Program-made: the position numbers and the translations under genes
NCBI GenBank assembly: GCA_016987375.1
Contig: PJRA01000508.1
Coordinates: 2,349,130-2,412,216 of the forward strand
From: Brachionus koreanus
Taxonomy: Eukaryota; Rotifera; Eurotatoria; Ploima; Brachionidae
Direction of reading: 5' to 3'
DNA: 63,087 nucleotides
Shown here: piece after piece, positions 1 to 11,203 of the stretch
How the letters are laid out: each line of letters opens with the position of its first letter
Numbering within the stretch: position 1 is the first letter of the stretch
Notes under the pieces: generated by a model
Database searches by the model: none
What the model saw: only the letters and a program-made list of their open reading frames with translations
What the model was told of the DNA's origin: nothing

Positions 1-731
1 CAATTTAAATAAATAAAGTGTTAATAAGTCTATTAGACAAGGGCACTAGTCTGTAGATTGGTCTTGAAATTGAAAAAAAAAACATCATCAAACTTTAAGA
101 GTTAATAAAACTTTTTTAAAATGCTGCATCAGTCTTTAACTTCTAAAAATAAATTATTAGGTATTTAATTTTTTATTCAATCGTTTATACTAAATTTTAC
201 AATATTAATATTTTCTAATTTTATTAACTCAACTATTCCATTGATTAATTTTAAAAAATGATGCTAATTTTGATATGCATCATCGCCAAGACATTTTTTT
301 AGTCGATTTACACTATGAAAATAAATAATTATTCACTATGAATAAATTATAAAGTAACTTTTTGATCTAACATCGAAATATATCCTCGATTAAGAGCCCT
401 AGAGAGAAAGAGTAAGTCTATTTCCATAATGATAATTATCATACTTTGTAGAGATTTATTAAATATCTGATTATATTTAAGATTTAGAGAGCAAACTTAA
501 AATGATTGGAAACAATTATAAATATTTTTGTTCAGATTGCTTCCAAATTTATCATATCATTTATCTAATCAGCACTTTGTTTGGTTTTTTGAGGTCGTAG
601 CTATGAAATTCTTTCATTATTTTTTTTATTTACCTGAATAAAAAATTAGAATATCTTTTTAAAATCACATTACTTTTTTAATAGACTGATTACTTAATCC
701 TCACAATGTTTGACTGGTTATTTGGTCTATT
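1..731. other. AT-rich upstream region, no gene seen
   Basis: No coding segment with recognisable similarity was found ahead of the LMLN start. A short open stretch at 502-598 encodes a hydrophobic peptide but does not join in phase to the next LMLN exon. The region probably holds the LMLN promoter and 5' UTR. Confidence 0.5.
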
Positions 732-3700
732 ATGAAAAAAAATCAACTGCTCAATTTTGGCTTCATAACAGTAATCTGTTGTGTTAAAATAATTGAATGT
801 TTACCAATACAAAAAAGCACAAGATGTCATTTTTTTCCACAAAATGATAAAGTAATATTTTAATTTCGTATTATTTTCACTTTTAGTAATTATTTCTTTT
901 TTTGGTAAAATCAAAAATAACTATAATAACTAAAAAAAAATTAACGGATGGATCCAACTGACATTAAAACTAATTTTAAATAATTTTTTTTCAAAAAATA
1001 AATCATGTACTAATAATAGTTACATGTTAGCATGTTTTAAAAATTAATCATTTTTATTTAGACAAATATTAATTTAAGTAGTTATTCAAAATATTCAAAT
1101 TAAACTCAAATTACCTATAATATGGTCAAAATTTAAAAATCTAAAATATGTTACAATAAATTTATCGTTTAAAAATGTTAGATCTTTTATAATAAATAAA
1201 TAAAATCTTAATATTTAATTTTTTTTTAAATTTATTTTATTTTTTAGCTGATTTTTTCAACTTTCAATTCAAGATATCAGTCAAGATCAAAAAGTTATCG
1301 TCATATACCATTTTATATCAATAAAGATCTTAATTTTGAAGAGCCATCAAATTTAGTCATTCACACTCACTATGATCAGAGTTTTTATGAGTAATTAATT
1401 GATAAAAAAATTGAAAATACTTCATTTTTTTAATAACTAAATATTTTAAGATTTCCACCAAGTATCTTGAAGCTATACAAAGACTATTTAATACCTGAAG
1501 CCATCAAATATTGGGAGAAAAGCTTGAAAGTAAAATATCGCTATTTTCCTATTCTTTTGGGAAGGTAATTATTTTTTAATTTAATCAAACGCTGTCTCGA
1601 AGAATTCTTAGATTTTTTTTATCTTAATATTAAGGTTTTTTTTCCTGGAGTTTCTTCTGAAATTTTGCTTAATTCCGATGTAATACATTATTTTTAACTT
1701 TAAATACCAAAAAAAATAAAATTGCTATTTTTGCAAAATAAATACTGCTTGTACATATACATAAAAAACCTATTCTAAATCAGACTTGCATAAAAGTTAG
1801 GAAAAAAAGGCTTAATAAGTCATTAAAAAGTTGAAGTCACGACTTGTAGATGACTTTTAATGACTTTTCTCAACAAATCTTTAAAATTATTATTTTTTAA
1901 ATGTATATTTCAACGTCATAATTGATTGTAAATAAAAATGAATCCCATATATTAGTTAATTAATTAATTAATTAAAAAATAAATAGAGAGGTCAATTCAG
2001 TATTATAAAATTTTAAAAGACTTGTAGGAAAATGTCATTTTAAGTCATCTGCAAGTCATGACTACACTATGACAACAGAAAAAAGCAACTCATCGGAACG
2101 TTAGGCAATAAATCAACTACGTATTTTTTTTTTTTGAAAACTAGAAAAACTAGTATTAATCTTGAATTTTATAATAAATTTTTATTTTTTTATTAAAATA
2201 GTAATTTTATAAAAATAGGTAAAATTGGTAAAAAAACAAGTAATTATTTCAATGAATTTGTACACACCATTTTTAATAGTTACTGAAAATTAAGAGAATA
2301 CTCAGTGTTTTCTGGGTTTATTTTTTGATTTTTCAAGAATTAGAGTAATTTTAAGAGAGAAATTAATTTTAATAAGCAACTTTAGAAAATAACTATTTCT
2401 TTGAATAAACTCTGCAGTTTATTTATAATACATATTAACACAGTTTGTAATATAAATATATATTTTTTTCTATCAGAATAATATCTTTGAAATTTAAAAT
2501 TTCAATAATTAATTTTAGATCATGTGTAAATTCACAATTAATATTTGATGATTTGAGCAAAAGTGTAGCATGTGAAACAGACTGTTCTGAAACAACAAAA
2601 TGCGGTGAATATATAACCATACCAGAACATCACTTGGATGTCGGTTAATTGATTTTGTTTAAAATACCAAACTTGATTATATTTTTTAAAGAATTGTAAA
2701 TATTGTCTCGATAATAACAGTTGTAAAAAAAAGGGAAGGCATAACAAAGGCATTCATGCCGACTTTATTTTGTATATTTCAGCAGTAAATAGTGAGCATT
2801 GTAATGCAAGTAATACAGTAGCATTTGCGTCTTATTGTCAGTTGGAGTCCAAATATAATCGACCAGTAGCAGGTTATGTAAACATCTGTCCAAACTCTGT
2901 TTCTAGTAAAAAAAGTGACATTTTTCCTGCTCTGGCTACTTTGAAGCATGAAATTTTACATGCTTTGGTGAGAATATTTTTTTTTAAATGTTTTAAAAAT
3001 AATTTGAAATTATCAAGGGATTTTCGGCTGGTTTGTTCGGTTTTTTTCTTGACGACAACGGAAAACCACTGACTGAACGTGACCCTGTGACCGGTAAACC
3101 TCCGTTCAATGCCAAGTAGATTAAAAATAAGACTAAAATTAAGTTTAGAAATTTGTTGGAATTTTTTTTAGAACTAATATGTATGAAGCTAGCCATAAAG
3201 TTATTAGAAATGTTAAGCGTCGTAAATGGAAAATAGGTGATAAAAGAATTGATCGTAGCGTTACAATGTTAATAACTCCAAAAGTAGTGCATGAGGTTAG
3301 AAGGCATTTTAATTGCTCAACATTAGAGGGAGCTGAGCTTGAAGATCAAGGAGATATTGGCACCCGGCTTACTCACTGGGAAAAAAGAGTATTCGAAAAT
3401 GAAGCAATGACTGGTACTTATACCCAAAATAGTGTTTTTTCAAGAATAACATTTGCCTTTCTTGAAGATACTGGGCAAGTATTTTGAACTTTATTTGTGT
3501 TTATTTATTATTTCATTTATTTTAAATGGTGACTAAAAAGGTGACTTATTAAGATTTTTAAGTCTTATAACCAATTTGCCATTCCTTCAACTAAAGGATA
3601 TGGGGCAATTATGATTAAAAAATTGAAAAATTAAACTTTTATTTATTTTCTGGTACATCTCGACGAGCTGAATTATAATCTGTTAGAATTTTAAAAATCT

Positions 3701-6700
3701 GACCTTCTGTTCAAAAGTTACCGCAGTCCAAAGTTCTATATTTTTTTAATTAGGGGTTTTATTTAGATAACCGTATCTCGGTTTTCAAAGTTTCCACTTT
3801 ATTTACTTATGAGGTCTAACCCAAAGCCAAAGGACCATCGATAGAAATTTTTTTTATTCTTTTGCTCTACTTAATTACTAAAACATAAAAAAAATGAGAT
3901 CCTAGAAAATTTTGTTTACTTTAAATTTCAAAAAAAGCGAAAATTTGTATAATTATTGCCTGGATTGTGATAACAAAGTTATAGTTGAGAACGATTTATC
4001 ATTAGTACAAAATGAAAATAAAGAAACAATTTCTCATACTAAATAAACGAACAAAAATATTTTTTTTAATCACAACTTTTGATTACAAAATGTTGTTAAA
4101 TTTAAAAGTATAATTAGCAAAAGAAGCAAAATTTTCTAACATCTGATTTTTTTTATGTTTTAGTCATTAAGTAGAGCAAAAGAATAAATTTTTAATAAAT
4201 AATAAATTAAAAAATACCAGAGATACGGTTATCTAACTAAAACCACTAATTAAAAAAATATAGAACTTTGGACTGCGGTAACTTTTGAACAGAAGGTCAG
4301 ATTTTTAAAATTCTAACAGATTATAATATAAAATTTTAGTTTTTCAATTTTTTAATCATAATTGTCCCATATCCTTTAGAAAGAATCTCATAAAAAATAA
4401 AAAAAATAACTTATTTTCTAAATAATTTCAAGTTTGATATAAACTTATCTTAATAAAGTTTTCTAAAAAGAGTTGTGCTTGAAAATTTAAAATTAAAATA
4501 ATATCACTTTAAATATTTCTTGAACTTATGTAATTAATATGAATTTTTTTTAAAGCTGGTACAGTGCAAATTATTCAATGGCAGAAGATCTAGCATGGGG
4601 TTCTAACTTGGGATGCGATTTTGTTAAAAAAAGTTGCAAAAGTTGGATCGACAACCGCAGAAAAAAGTATGGTAAAAATTTTTAAATCAAATTTCATCAT
4701 TTGTTTTTGAATAGAAATCTTTCAATCCGGCCATTTTGTGATTATATTCCCGGGAATGAAAACATAAAGACTAAATATGAATGCAATGAACCAAGAGACG
4801 CTGTTTTACTCTGCAATATGGTCGAATATTCTCATCAAATTCCAGCTATTTATAGAGTAAGTTTACTAGTTATTAAAAATTAATTGTAAGATAAAATTTA
4901 AAATAAAGAACTTTGATTCGTATTTCCACCAAAATCACTCACAGACAAAAAAATGGTTTCCTCATTATTCTTATTCACACTTGGGAGGCTCAGTTGCTTT
5001 AGCTGATTATTGTCCATTTATGCAACAAGTAAGCTGGTCAATGAACAACGAAATAAGAGACAGCAAGTGTATTTTCGAAGAAAATAGCCCGGATCAAAGT
5101 AGAAACTATATACTCGAAGATTACAGTTCCAAATCAAAGTGTTTCTCTCATTCTAACTCTTGGTTAATTTACACAGACAAGTGTAATTCAAGAATTACTG
5201 TGTCAAAAACAATCGGATGCTATCAAGTAATTTTAGTCAATCAATTTTTTTGAATTAAATAAATTACTTTTCATAGTTTGAAATTTAAATTTAAATGAAC
5301 ATGTTTCAATTTTTCTGTTACTTGAATTATTAAGTGATAATTAGGAAAGCCTCGAAAAAATGATAAAAATTAATTTTTTTATTTTAAAATTAATTTATCT
5401 AAAATTTTATAAATTTGAAGTTATTTTAGATTAAATTTTAAATATCAGAAATTTTAGAGTAACATATAAAACTAAGATATTTATTGATTTATTAAAAATA
5501 TGATAAAAAAACAATTTTTATCTAAATTGAAAAGCTGCACTAAATCTCTTTTTATATATTTAATTAATATTTTTGCTAGTCATTTTTCCTTTGACCTGCC
5601 TTTTTGAATGTAGTTTTTCTTTAGGATTCATTTAAAATTTTATTAATAATTTAGTTAAATAAATAATTTGAGAGAATTTTTATTCTAATTTTCTGATATT
5701 GTGCTCAAAAATCTAAAAATATGAAAATTTAAAAATGAAATTTTTTTTAAAATTTTGCATTTAAATGCTCATGTCGAACAAACAATTTTATTAGAAATTA
5801 TTATATATCACCAACATATTTTTAAAATACTATTTTTCTTTAGAATAGCTGTACTGGGGGAAAATCTTCGCCATGTTAAATGATTTGTACATGAGGCTAA
5901 TTTTTTTCCTTGAAACAATTAAATAAACATAGCAACGTGTTTGGATAGTAGATAAAAAAGTTTAAATTATAGGATTTTTGATTTTTAGAAAATATTAGTT
6001 TAATAGTGCAAAATTTAACTCCCGAAAAAAGATAAAATAAAAGCCATATTCTCAAATTGAGTAAATTCTTTAAAAATTAGAAATTTAAAATTCTAAGATA
6101 ATGAAAATTTTTGAATTGAAGAAGAACTAAAAGCAATGAAACAAAAATTAAACAAAATTTTTATTTCGAATTTAGTTAGTAAGTTTCATAAAGATCCCTA
6201 TTTACAGAATTATTTACAAGGTGTATACAAAATGTTTTTGAAATTCATCAATTTTTTTCTAAGGTCGTTATAAATACTATTTTTACTTTTTTAAAAATAT
6301 TTAATTTAAAAATAAAGAACTGTATAATTAAATCATTTTTTTTGAATTTTAATAATTTAAAAATACAATTTTTTAATTCTATTTTTTGAATAGAAAATGA
6401 TCCGTAAAAAAAAAGTAAAAGTCAGTTTAATTATAAAATGGAAAATTTATTCATTTATATTTTTTTTAAACTGTTAACTATGATTTTTTCTTTTGAAATT
6501 AATCATCCTAAAAAATTTAACAAGTTAAATTTTAATGGTGATTAATCTTTTAATATTCGATTTAATTAAAATCTGTTTTACTAAAAGAATAAAACTTTCC
6601 AAGTTGAGGGGAGAATTATGAGGAGTGGGGACTTAGTTGTTTGAAATTTAAAAATAAAAAAAAATTTTTGTTTAAAGTATGATTGCGACCCAGAGGATGG

Positions 6701-7136
6701 TCTTGTGGTTTTTGTAGGCCAACAAAGACTAAAATGTTTTCAGCAAGGACACGTAATAAACTTTACAATAGCATTGAACAATCACAAGAAATTCAATCTA
6801 TATTACGGAAATATTGTATGTCCTGCTTGCGAAGATATTTGCGAAGTAATCAGGACTAAAATTAATCTTGAGAATTAATATTTAACTTTGATTTTCTAGA
6901 ACAAAAAAATCTGCAATTCAACTCGAGAATTGAAACCAACTTACGAAAATGAAACGAATATGAAATACTTTTTTAAAATAAATAGCGAATTGATAGGATT
7001 AAATGAGCAACACGATCAATGTTTGAGGCTTTTAGGTCATATGAATTCTTCTTCAAGCTTCATGTCCCATTTTTGTTTTATTAAGTTTTTCTCAATTTGT
7101 TTAATTTATTTTTCTAATAAAAAAAATAGCTTATAA
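732..7136 (+). CDS. LMLN: Leishmanolysin-like zinc metalloprotease (invadolysin), 12 exons, complete
   Basis: M8-family secreted or membrane-linked zinc endopeptidase. Exons read from the sequence: 732-851, 1248-1390, 1451-1564, 2519-2643, 2750-2967, 3018-3115, 3172-3474, 4556-4666, 4715-4856, 4945-5226, 6678-6845 and 6900-7136. All phases agree and give 686 residues, close to other animal members. Exon 1 encodes a signal peptide (MKKNQLL, then a hydrophobic core). The zinc motif HEILHALGF has H234, E235 and H238; the likely third ligand is H341 in LTHWEKR, and the Met-turn is EAMTG (M352). The Cys-rich C-terminal half includes [12 protein letters not shown] and CPACEDICE. The last exon ends in a weakly hydrophobic tail. 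The 3474/3475 junction needs a GC donor (GG|GCAAGT) to keep phase and the conserved [13 protein letters not shown] segment. Introns 852-1247, 1565-2518, 3475-4555 and 5227-6677 are long, and the last three carry repeats; the rest are 48-106 bp. The first-exon assignment is inference from phase and signal peptide; the others are strong. Confidence 0.93.
1833..2064. repeat. Foldback (inverted-repeat) element in LMLN intron 2
   Basis: Arms at about 1833-1869 and 2027-2064 are reverse complements of each other with a few mismatches (for example AAGTCATCTGCAAGTCATGA on the right). They are rich in AAGTCA/TGACTT words and the spacer is about 160 bp. It resembles a MITE or a decayed DNA transposon with no coding capacity. 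Confidence 0.6.
3591..4379. repeat. Long palindromic foldback element in LMLN GC-AG intron
   Basis: The left arm begins CTAAAGGATATGGGGCAATT at 3591. The right arm ends with its near reverse complement, AATTGTCCCATATCCTTTAG, at 4379. Homology continues inward through most of the element: for example, the segment with GGACTGCGGTAACTTTTGAA at about 4270 mirrors about 3710-3735, and the motif around 3850-3920 mirrors about 4126-4195. The element is almost one large imperfect hairpin of about 790 bp with a central loop near 3950-4100. It has no reading frame. The structure fits a foldback element or MITE; the family was not recognised. Confidence 0.8.
5800..6645. repeat. Dispersed repeat R1, copy 1 (LMLN intron 10)
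   Basis: Several blocks match the region 25380-26600 in the same order and orientation: CTGTACTGG...AAAATCTTCG at about 5850, GCAAAATTTAACTCCCGAAAAA at about 6007-6027, GAAAATGATCC at about 6395, and GTTAAATTTTAATGGTGATTAATC at about 6523. The right end has an AAGTTGAGGGGAGAATTATG motif near 6602, then GGAGTGGGGAC. No coding frame was seen. Confidence 0.7.
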
Positions 7137-7397
7137 TTTTTATCCTCTTCATAAAATAAAATACTTTAGTATTTTTTTACATTTGTTTCAAAAAAAAGTG
7201 TGACTGATAACTTGAATGTCTTCAAAATAAAAGTGAAAAGCAAAACACTTTAATTTGGTATTTTAAATAAGGCATTAATTATGTGTAAAGGTGAAGAAAT
7301 TTTGTGCGTAGTTTGGTAGTTACCCAAGCATAAAGAATAAATTCATAGCTTGCTGAGGCGATCGAGCTCTGTTTTGCAAAATTTTCGGGATAAAGTA
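7137..7397. promoter_or_regulatory. Short spacer before downstream gene, possible trans-splice acceptor
   Basis: Only 261 bp separate the LMLN stop from the next ATG. TTCATAG at 7342-7348 is an acceptor-like AG 49 bases before the ATG, and no upstream exon joins to it in phase. It could be a cis acceptor from an undetected exon or a spliced-leader acceptor. Confidence 0.25.
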
Positions 7398-7901
7398 ATG
7401 GAAGAAAATTTTCATTTGACAATCAAAAATCCCTATCGAAGAACCCCCCACGTGCGAACAGTGTTTGCAAATCTGTCCGAGCAACAAAAGTTAATTCTTG
7501 AAAGAGAAAAATTAAGGGCTGAACAGCAGTCCTTACTAAAGAAACACATTGAGTTCAGACCTAAGGCAAATGGTTCCAAAAGTGTAAATTTTTCCTTTTC
7601 CAGCTCGGAGTTTTCTCAAAAGAACCAAAATTCTAGAGTACCTAAACCAGACAAAAATTCAAATGAAGAAGAAATAAATGAAAGCTCGGGTCCATTGAAA
7701 TACATTAAAATCGTTCAGCTTAAATTAAAGAAGCCAAGTCAAGAAGTTAGTCCTAAACAGCCTGGTCATCTGCATTTTAATCCTAGTGAGTTTCATTCTA
7801 AAATAAAAACCGAAACCAGGAATAAAATACATTCGTTTAATAATAAACTTGATGCCAACAAATCATTCAAAATTCCGGAGTTATTCAATCGAAAAAAATG
7901 A
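7398..7901 (+). CDS. Small charged protein of unknown function
   Basis: This is a single open frame of 167 residues from the ATG at 7398. The frame is open without ATG back to 7341, where a stop precedes it, so an upstream exon could add a few residues. The N-terminal third contains YRRTPHVRTVFANLSEQQK followed by a basic, Glu/Arg-rich helix-like stretch (LEREKLRAEQQSLLKK), which looks like the conserved part. The rest is low-complexity, Ser/Lys/Asn-rich and probably disordered, ending in basic residues. No signal peptide or membrane segment was seen. Codon use and composition fit an expressed gene better than the surrounding AT-rich noise. I do not recognise the family. It lies on the same strand as LMLN. 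Confidence 0.6.
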   Translation: MEENFHLTIKNPYRRTPHVRTVFANLSEQQKLILEREKLRAEQQSLLKKHIEFRPKANGSKSVNFSFSSSEFSQKNQNSRVPKPDKNSNEEEINESSGPLKYIKIVQLKLKKPSQEVSPKQPGHLHFNPSEFHSKIKTETRNKIHSFNNKLDANKSFKIPELFNRKK

Positions 7902-7967
7902 GAATCAATAATAAATATTTCTATGAAGTCATTCAGATGTATAATAATGATAATAATAATTTGTCCC

Positions 7968-8050
7968 TTTTTTAACCCAGCGTATTATAAGGAAGGTGCT
8001 CATCTCCTTTGTTAGTATCTTTTTGAACAAGTATAGAGGCTCCTATATCG
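7968..8050 (-). repeat. SINE-like fragment, truncated
   Basis: GCTCATCTCCTTTGTTAGTA and the following TCTTTTTGAACAA resemble 15590-15640, which reads GCTCATCATCTCC...CAGTATCTTTTTAAGCAAC. The left flank, TTTTTTAACCCAGCGTATTA, resembles the stretch just before the mariner element at about 12495. It is probably the 3' part of a short interspersed element on the minus strand. Confidence 0.4.
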
Positions 8051-8349
8051 ATATGATTTATTCACATGCATTAGAGAAAATAATGTTACTCTAATATGTT
8101 TTCTTAATGTTTTTTTGTTCTTATAATTTTAATTATATTTAAAATTCTACTTCGGATTGATTGAATTAAAATGAAAAATATTTTTTTTGATTAGAAAATA
8201 AAATTATAAAAAAAATTTTATCTTTTTGTTTATCTTTAAATTTTTTCGAAAAAGGCTTATTTTATAAAAATTAACGTAATTGTTCATCAGATCAGTATGT
8301 TGCTCTAAGAAAAATCATTCAACTTAATAAAAAAGGAGCAATATAAAAG

Positions 8350-8770
8350 CTTCAAAGTAAATACAGGAGAAAGACAAGGATGCTTACTCTCTCCAACTCA
8401 ACTTTTTACTTTACAGATGATTTTGTGTTGATAACTAATACATAAACTAGTATACACCTCAAAAAGCAACATATTATGAATAATACTATACCAACTTGAC
8501 TTGAAATAAATGGGAACAAAACCAAAGTAATGTGCATAAACACGAAACTTGAGAACTTAGATTAAGGCCGTTACAGACTTCACATATCTAGGAAGCATCA
8601 TTAGCACGATAATGGGATCACACAAATACATTGAGAATAGACTGTCGAAAGCAAAAAGTGCCTTTGCAAAACTCAAACCAGTATGGAAATCTACCAACTA
8701 CAGCAATAAAACAAAGCTAAAAGTGTACAATAGTATAGTGACAATAGAAAAGCCTGATTGATTGAAATAT
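8350..8770 (+). pseudogene. Degenerate LINE reverse transcriptase fragment
   Basis: With frameshifts and stops, the stretch encodes non-LTR reverse-transcriptase signatures: GERQGCLLSP at about 8368, a GLEIN-type segment (LEINGNKTKVMCIN) at about 8500, and FTYLGSIIS followed by SKAKSAFAKLKPVW and KTKLKVYNS at about 8578-8738. The YADD catalytic core is missing or unreadable. The 'TYLGS' signature differs from the LINE family at 24-35 kb, so it is a separate lineage. Confidence 0.75.
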
Positions 8771-9640
8771 GTCGGAATTTCTTTTTATATTTTTTTCTAT
8801 TGAAATTTAAGTACCTTAAATTCAAATTGATAAAACTATTTCAAATTTTTTAAAAATATAAGAATTTAAACTTGTTTTTAAGGTAAAAACCGAAATACTT
8901 CGGACTTGAAACAAAATTTTTCAATATTTCTTCTAAAGAATCTCTTTTTCATTTTTATTTATTTTTCAATTTTTAATTAATTGGAAATTAATGCTTAAAG
9001 TGTTTTGCAGGCTTGCAGAGTATCTACACGCATAATTTGAATGATATTTATCCAATCAAAGGTGAATGCAAAAATGGCGCTAGAGTGATAGATTTATATT
9101 CATATATAGTAAGCGTTCAAAGCTTTTTAGAATATCTTAGTAATTGGAACCAGTAAAAAGAAGCTTGAGTATTTGATGTATCGCAAAATTTGTGAAAAGC
9201 ACTAGAAATAATAGATGATGAAGTAAATGGTGATTAATCTTATGAAAACTTCTATTTGATTTTGCCTAATTAAATTATCATATATTAAAATGTATTAAAT
9301 TTTAAAACGATTAATTTTCATTTGATTTTTTTAGTTATTACAATCCAATTACTATGTTTCAAATAGAAGAAGCTGAAAAATAGTTAAATTTTTTTTTAAA
9401 ATTAATATGGGACAGCTTTTTAGATTTAAAGTCAATTTTTTAAATTTCCATCTATTTGTTGTTATCTTTTTTAAATTGAAAATAATTTTAAGCCATTTAA
9501 ATTTAAAATTTTTAGTCAAAAGTTTCAAGTCATAAAAGAAGAAAAAATCAATTGAAAATTTATGATTTATTAATCAACTGAAATTTATATAAAATTTATA
9601 TTAATTTCAGCTACAAAAAAATTTCTTTTTAACTATTAGT

Positions 9641-11203
9641 TTAATATATTGTATTTTTAAATAAAAAATCATAATATTCTAAATCTAGAAAAAGATTTTT
9701 AATAGAATATTCTTTTTTAAAATGCAAATCACAATCTCTAAAATGACTAACATATCCAATTTCTAATGGAATGCTAACTTTTCTGCTATTTCGAGTTATT
9801 TTCCATGCAAAATGCTGATTGTATGAAAGCGTATAGTCTGTGTTGTAGATAGATTTTCCAGCTCTATTATTTACCAAAGCTCCTATATAATTATTCCATT
9901 TTGAATTTAAATTTGTATTTTTGAGTATTGTATTGTTCATACAGTCAAATAACGATATGCTTTTCCTAAATTCATCTAATAAATATTGTTCATCTGAATC
10001 AACGGTTGTAAAGTTAATTTTAGTGATAGAAGTTAAATACTGTGGAGATGTTTTTTTAGTTGATAGCAAATAATTTCTAATAATTTCATGTTTTTGAAGC
10101 ATGTTTACATTTTCAAATTGAAAATATCCTACATTGTTTCCATATTTGGTTTCCAAAATTTTTATAAAATCATAAATGTTTGTAAAATTTTTGTCATTAT
10201 TTTTGCGGCATATTTTTGATTTATCAATTGAATTTATATAATCTGTGGCATGCAATCTTGGAAAAATAAATTCATCAAAATCATAATTACTTATGTACTG
10301 GTATTCATGACCATATTTCATCAGACAATCATTTGAATTTAGACGCTCATGAGTATTCTTAATATAATTGTCACTTATATCAAAATTTATTTTAATTGAA
10401 GACAAACACGAGTCTAAAAGAGACTTGTATTTTAGATCGTTAGGAAACTGCTTACTTTTAATCATGTTCCATTTGCATATTTCATTTTCATTTAAATTAT
10501 GACTTATTATTTGAATAAATGATCCAAATTTTTTTTTCAATAGATCAAAAAATTCATTTTGATGTGACATAAAGTACAAAACAACTTTTTCAAAACCAAA
10601 TTTTTTCTGAAAATTTAACCAATCGATTAGCATTGATTTTTTAGATGGATTCAATTTATGAATAGTATGAACACAATTAACAATACTTTTTTTCTTTGTG
10701 TAATTAAGTTTGAGAAAAACTGGCCTTTGAAATTGAATATACTCTAATTTTAAGTTATTTACATCATAATCTCTCGAATCGATCAATGACAAAAATAAAT
10801 TGCTTACATTTTGAATACTTCTTTTTTCTAGATTACATCTTATTTTGAATAAATTTTTTACATTATATTTAGTTTTCATTAAACTAATGGTCAAAATATC
10901 AGAGACTGGAATTAAAATAGAATTATTTTCATAATAAATCAAACAAAATAATTTATCTGATTTGTAATCTTGAATATAGTTCAAAATTTCCAATTGAAAT
11001 TCACTTCTATTTGTTTTTGAATAGACAATACTTGAATACTGAGTAATTCTTCCATTGACCATAAACTCATTTGAAAAAAAAAAACTAACATCTTTTAAAA
11101 AGTATAAATCTATTCTCAAATTTAATTTGTTCCAATTGATTATAAAAATAAATATAAACATACACAAGAAAATTTTGATTTTTTTCTTAATAATTTTTAA
11201 CAT
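9641..11203 (-). CDS. Family-92 glycosyltransferase (DUF23-like), type II membrane protein
   Basis: This is a single-exon 520-residue protein. A short basic start is followed by a membrane anchor at about residues 9-25, then a lumenal domain, which is the Golgi glycosyltransferase layout. The GT92 signature is visible in order: IDWLNFQKKFGFEKVVLYF (about 193-211), NDCLMKYGHEYQYISNYDFD leading into EFIFPR (about 291-316, with the DxD-like DFDEF at 308-312), and a late HFRDCD motif. GT92 enzymes (for example nematode GALT-1) transfer galactose to glycan cores; the substrate here is unknown. Scattered NxS/T sites fit lumenal exposure. No introns were seen; the ATG at 11203 gives the anchor. Neighbours suggest no shared pathway. 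Confidence 0.8.
   Translation of the reverse strand: MLKIIKKKIKIFLCMFIFIFIINWNKLNLRIDLYFLKDVSFFFSNEFMVNGRITQYSSIVYSKTNRSEFQLEILNYIQDYKSDKLFCLIYYENNSILIPVSDILTISLMKTKYNVKNLFKIRCNLEKRSIQNVSNLFLSLIDSRDYDVNNLKLEYIQFQRPVFLKLNYTKKKSIVNCVHTIHKLNPSKKSMLIDWLNFQKKFGFEKVVLYFMSHQNEFFDLLKKKFGSFIQIISHNLNENEICKWNMIKSKQFPNDLKYKSLLDSCLSSIKINFDISDNYIKNTHERLNSNDCLMKYGHEYQYISNYDFDEFIFPRLHATDYINSIDKSKICRKNNDKNFTNIYDFIKILETKYGNNVGYFQFENVNMLQKHEIIRNYLLSTKKTSPQYLTSITKINFTTVDSDEQYLLDEFRKSISLFDCMNNTILKNTNLNSKWNNYIGALVNNRAGKSIYNTDYTLSYNQHFAWKITRNSRKVSIPLEIGYVSHFRDCDLHFKKEYSIKNLFLDLEYYDFLFKNTIY

Larger units (their letters stand above)
7902..9640. other. Intergenic region with repeat debris
   Basis: It holds a SINE-like fragment near 7968-8050 and a broken LINE at about 8350-8770. 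The stretch 9003-9235 is less AT-rich than its surroundings and may be a decayed coding fragment, but I could not identify it. The rest is AT-rich with nothing recognisable. Confidence 0.5.

Noticed and set aside
502..598. Alternative LMLN first exon with hydrophobic peptide
   Set aside because: It does not end in phase 0 at a usable donor, unlike 732-851, which gives a better signal peptide and joins exactly to 1248.
1635..1680. Possible LMLN exon reading [15 protein letters not shown]
   Set aside because: Phase does not fit exon 3 (ends with two extra bases), whereas the segment at 2519 completes the codon and supplies the conserved CETDCSE...[12 protein letters not shown] region.
9003..9235. 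Possible pseudogene with fragments such as LQSIYTHNLNDIYPIKGECK
   Set aside because: Less AT-rich than its surroundings, but no family recognised and frames break; insufficient to call.
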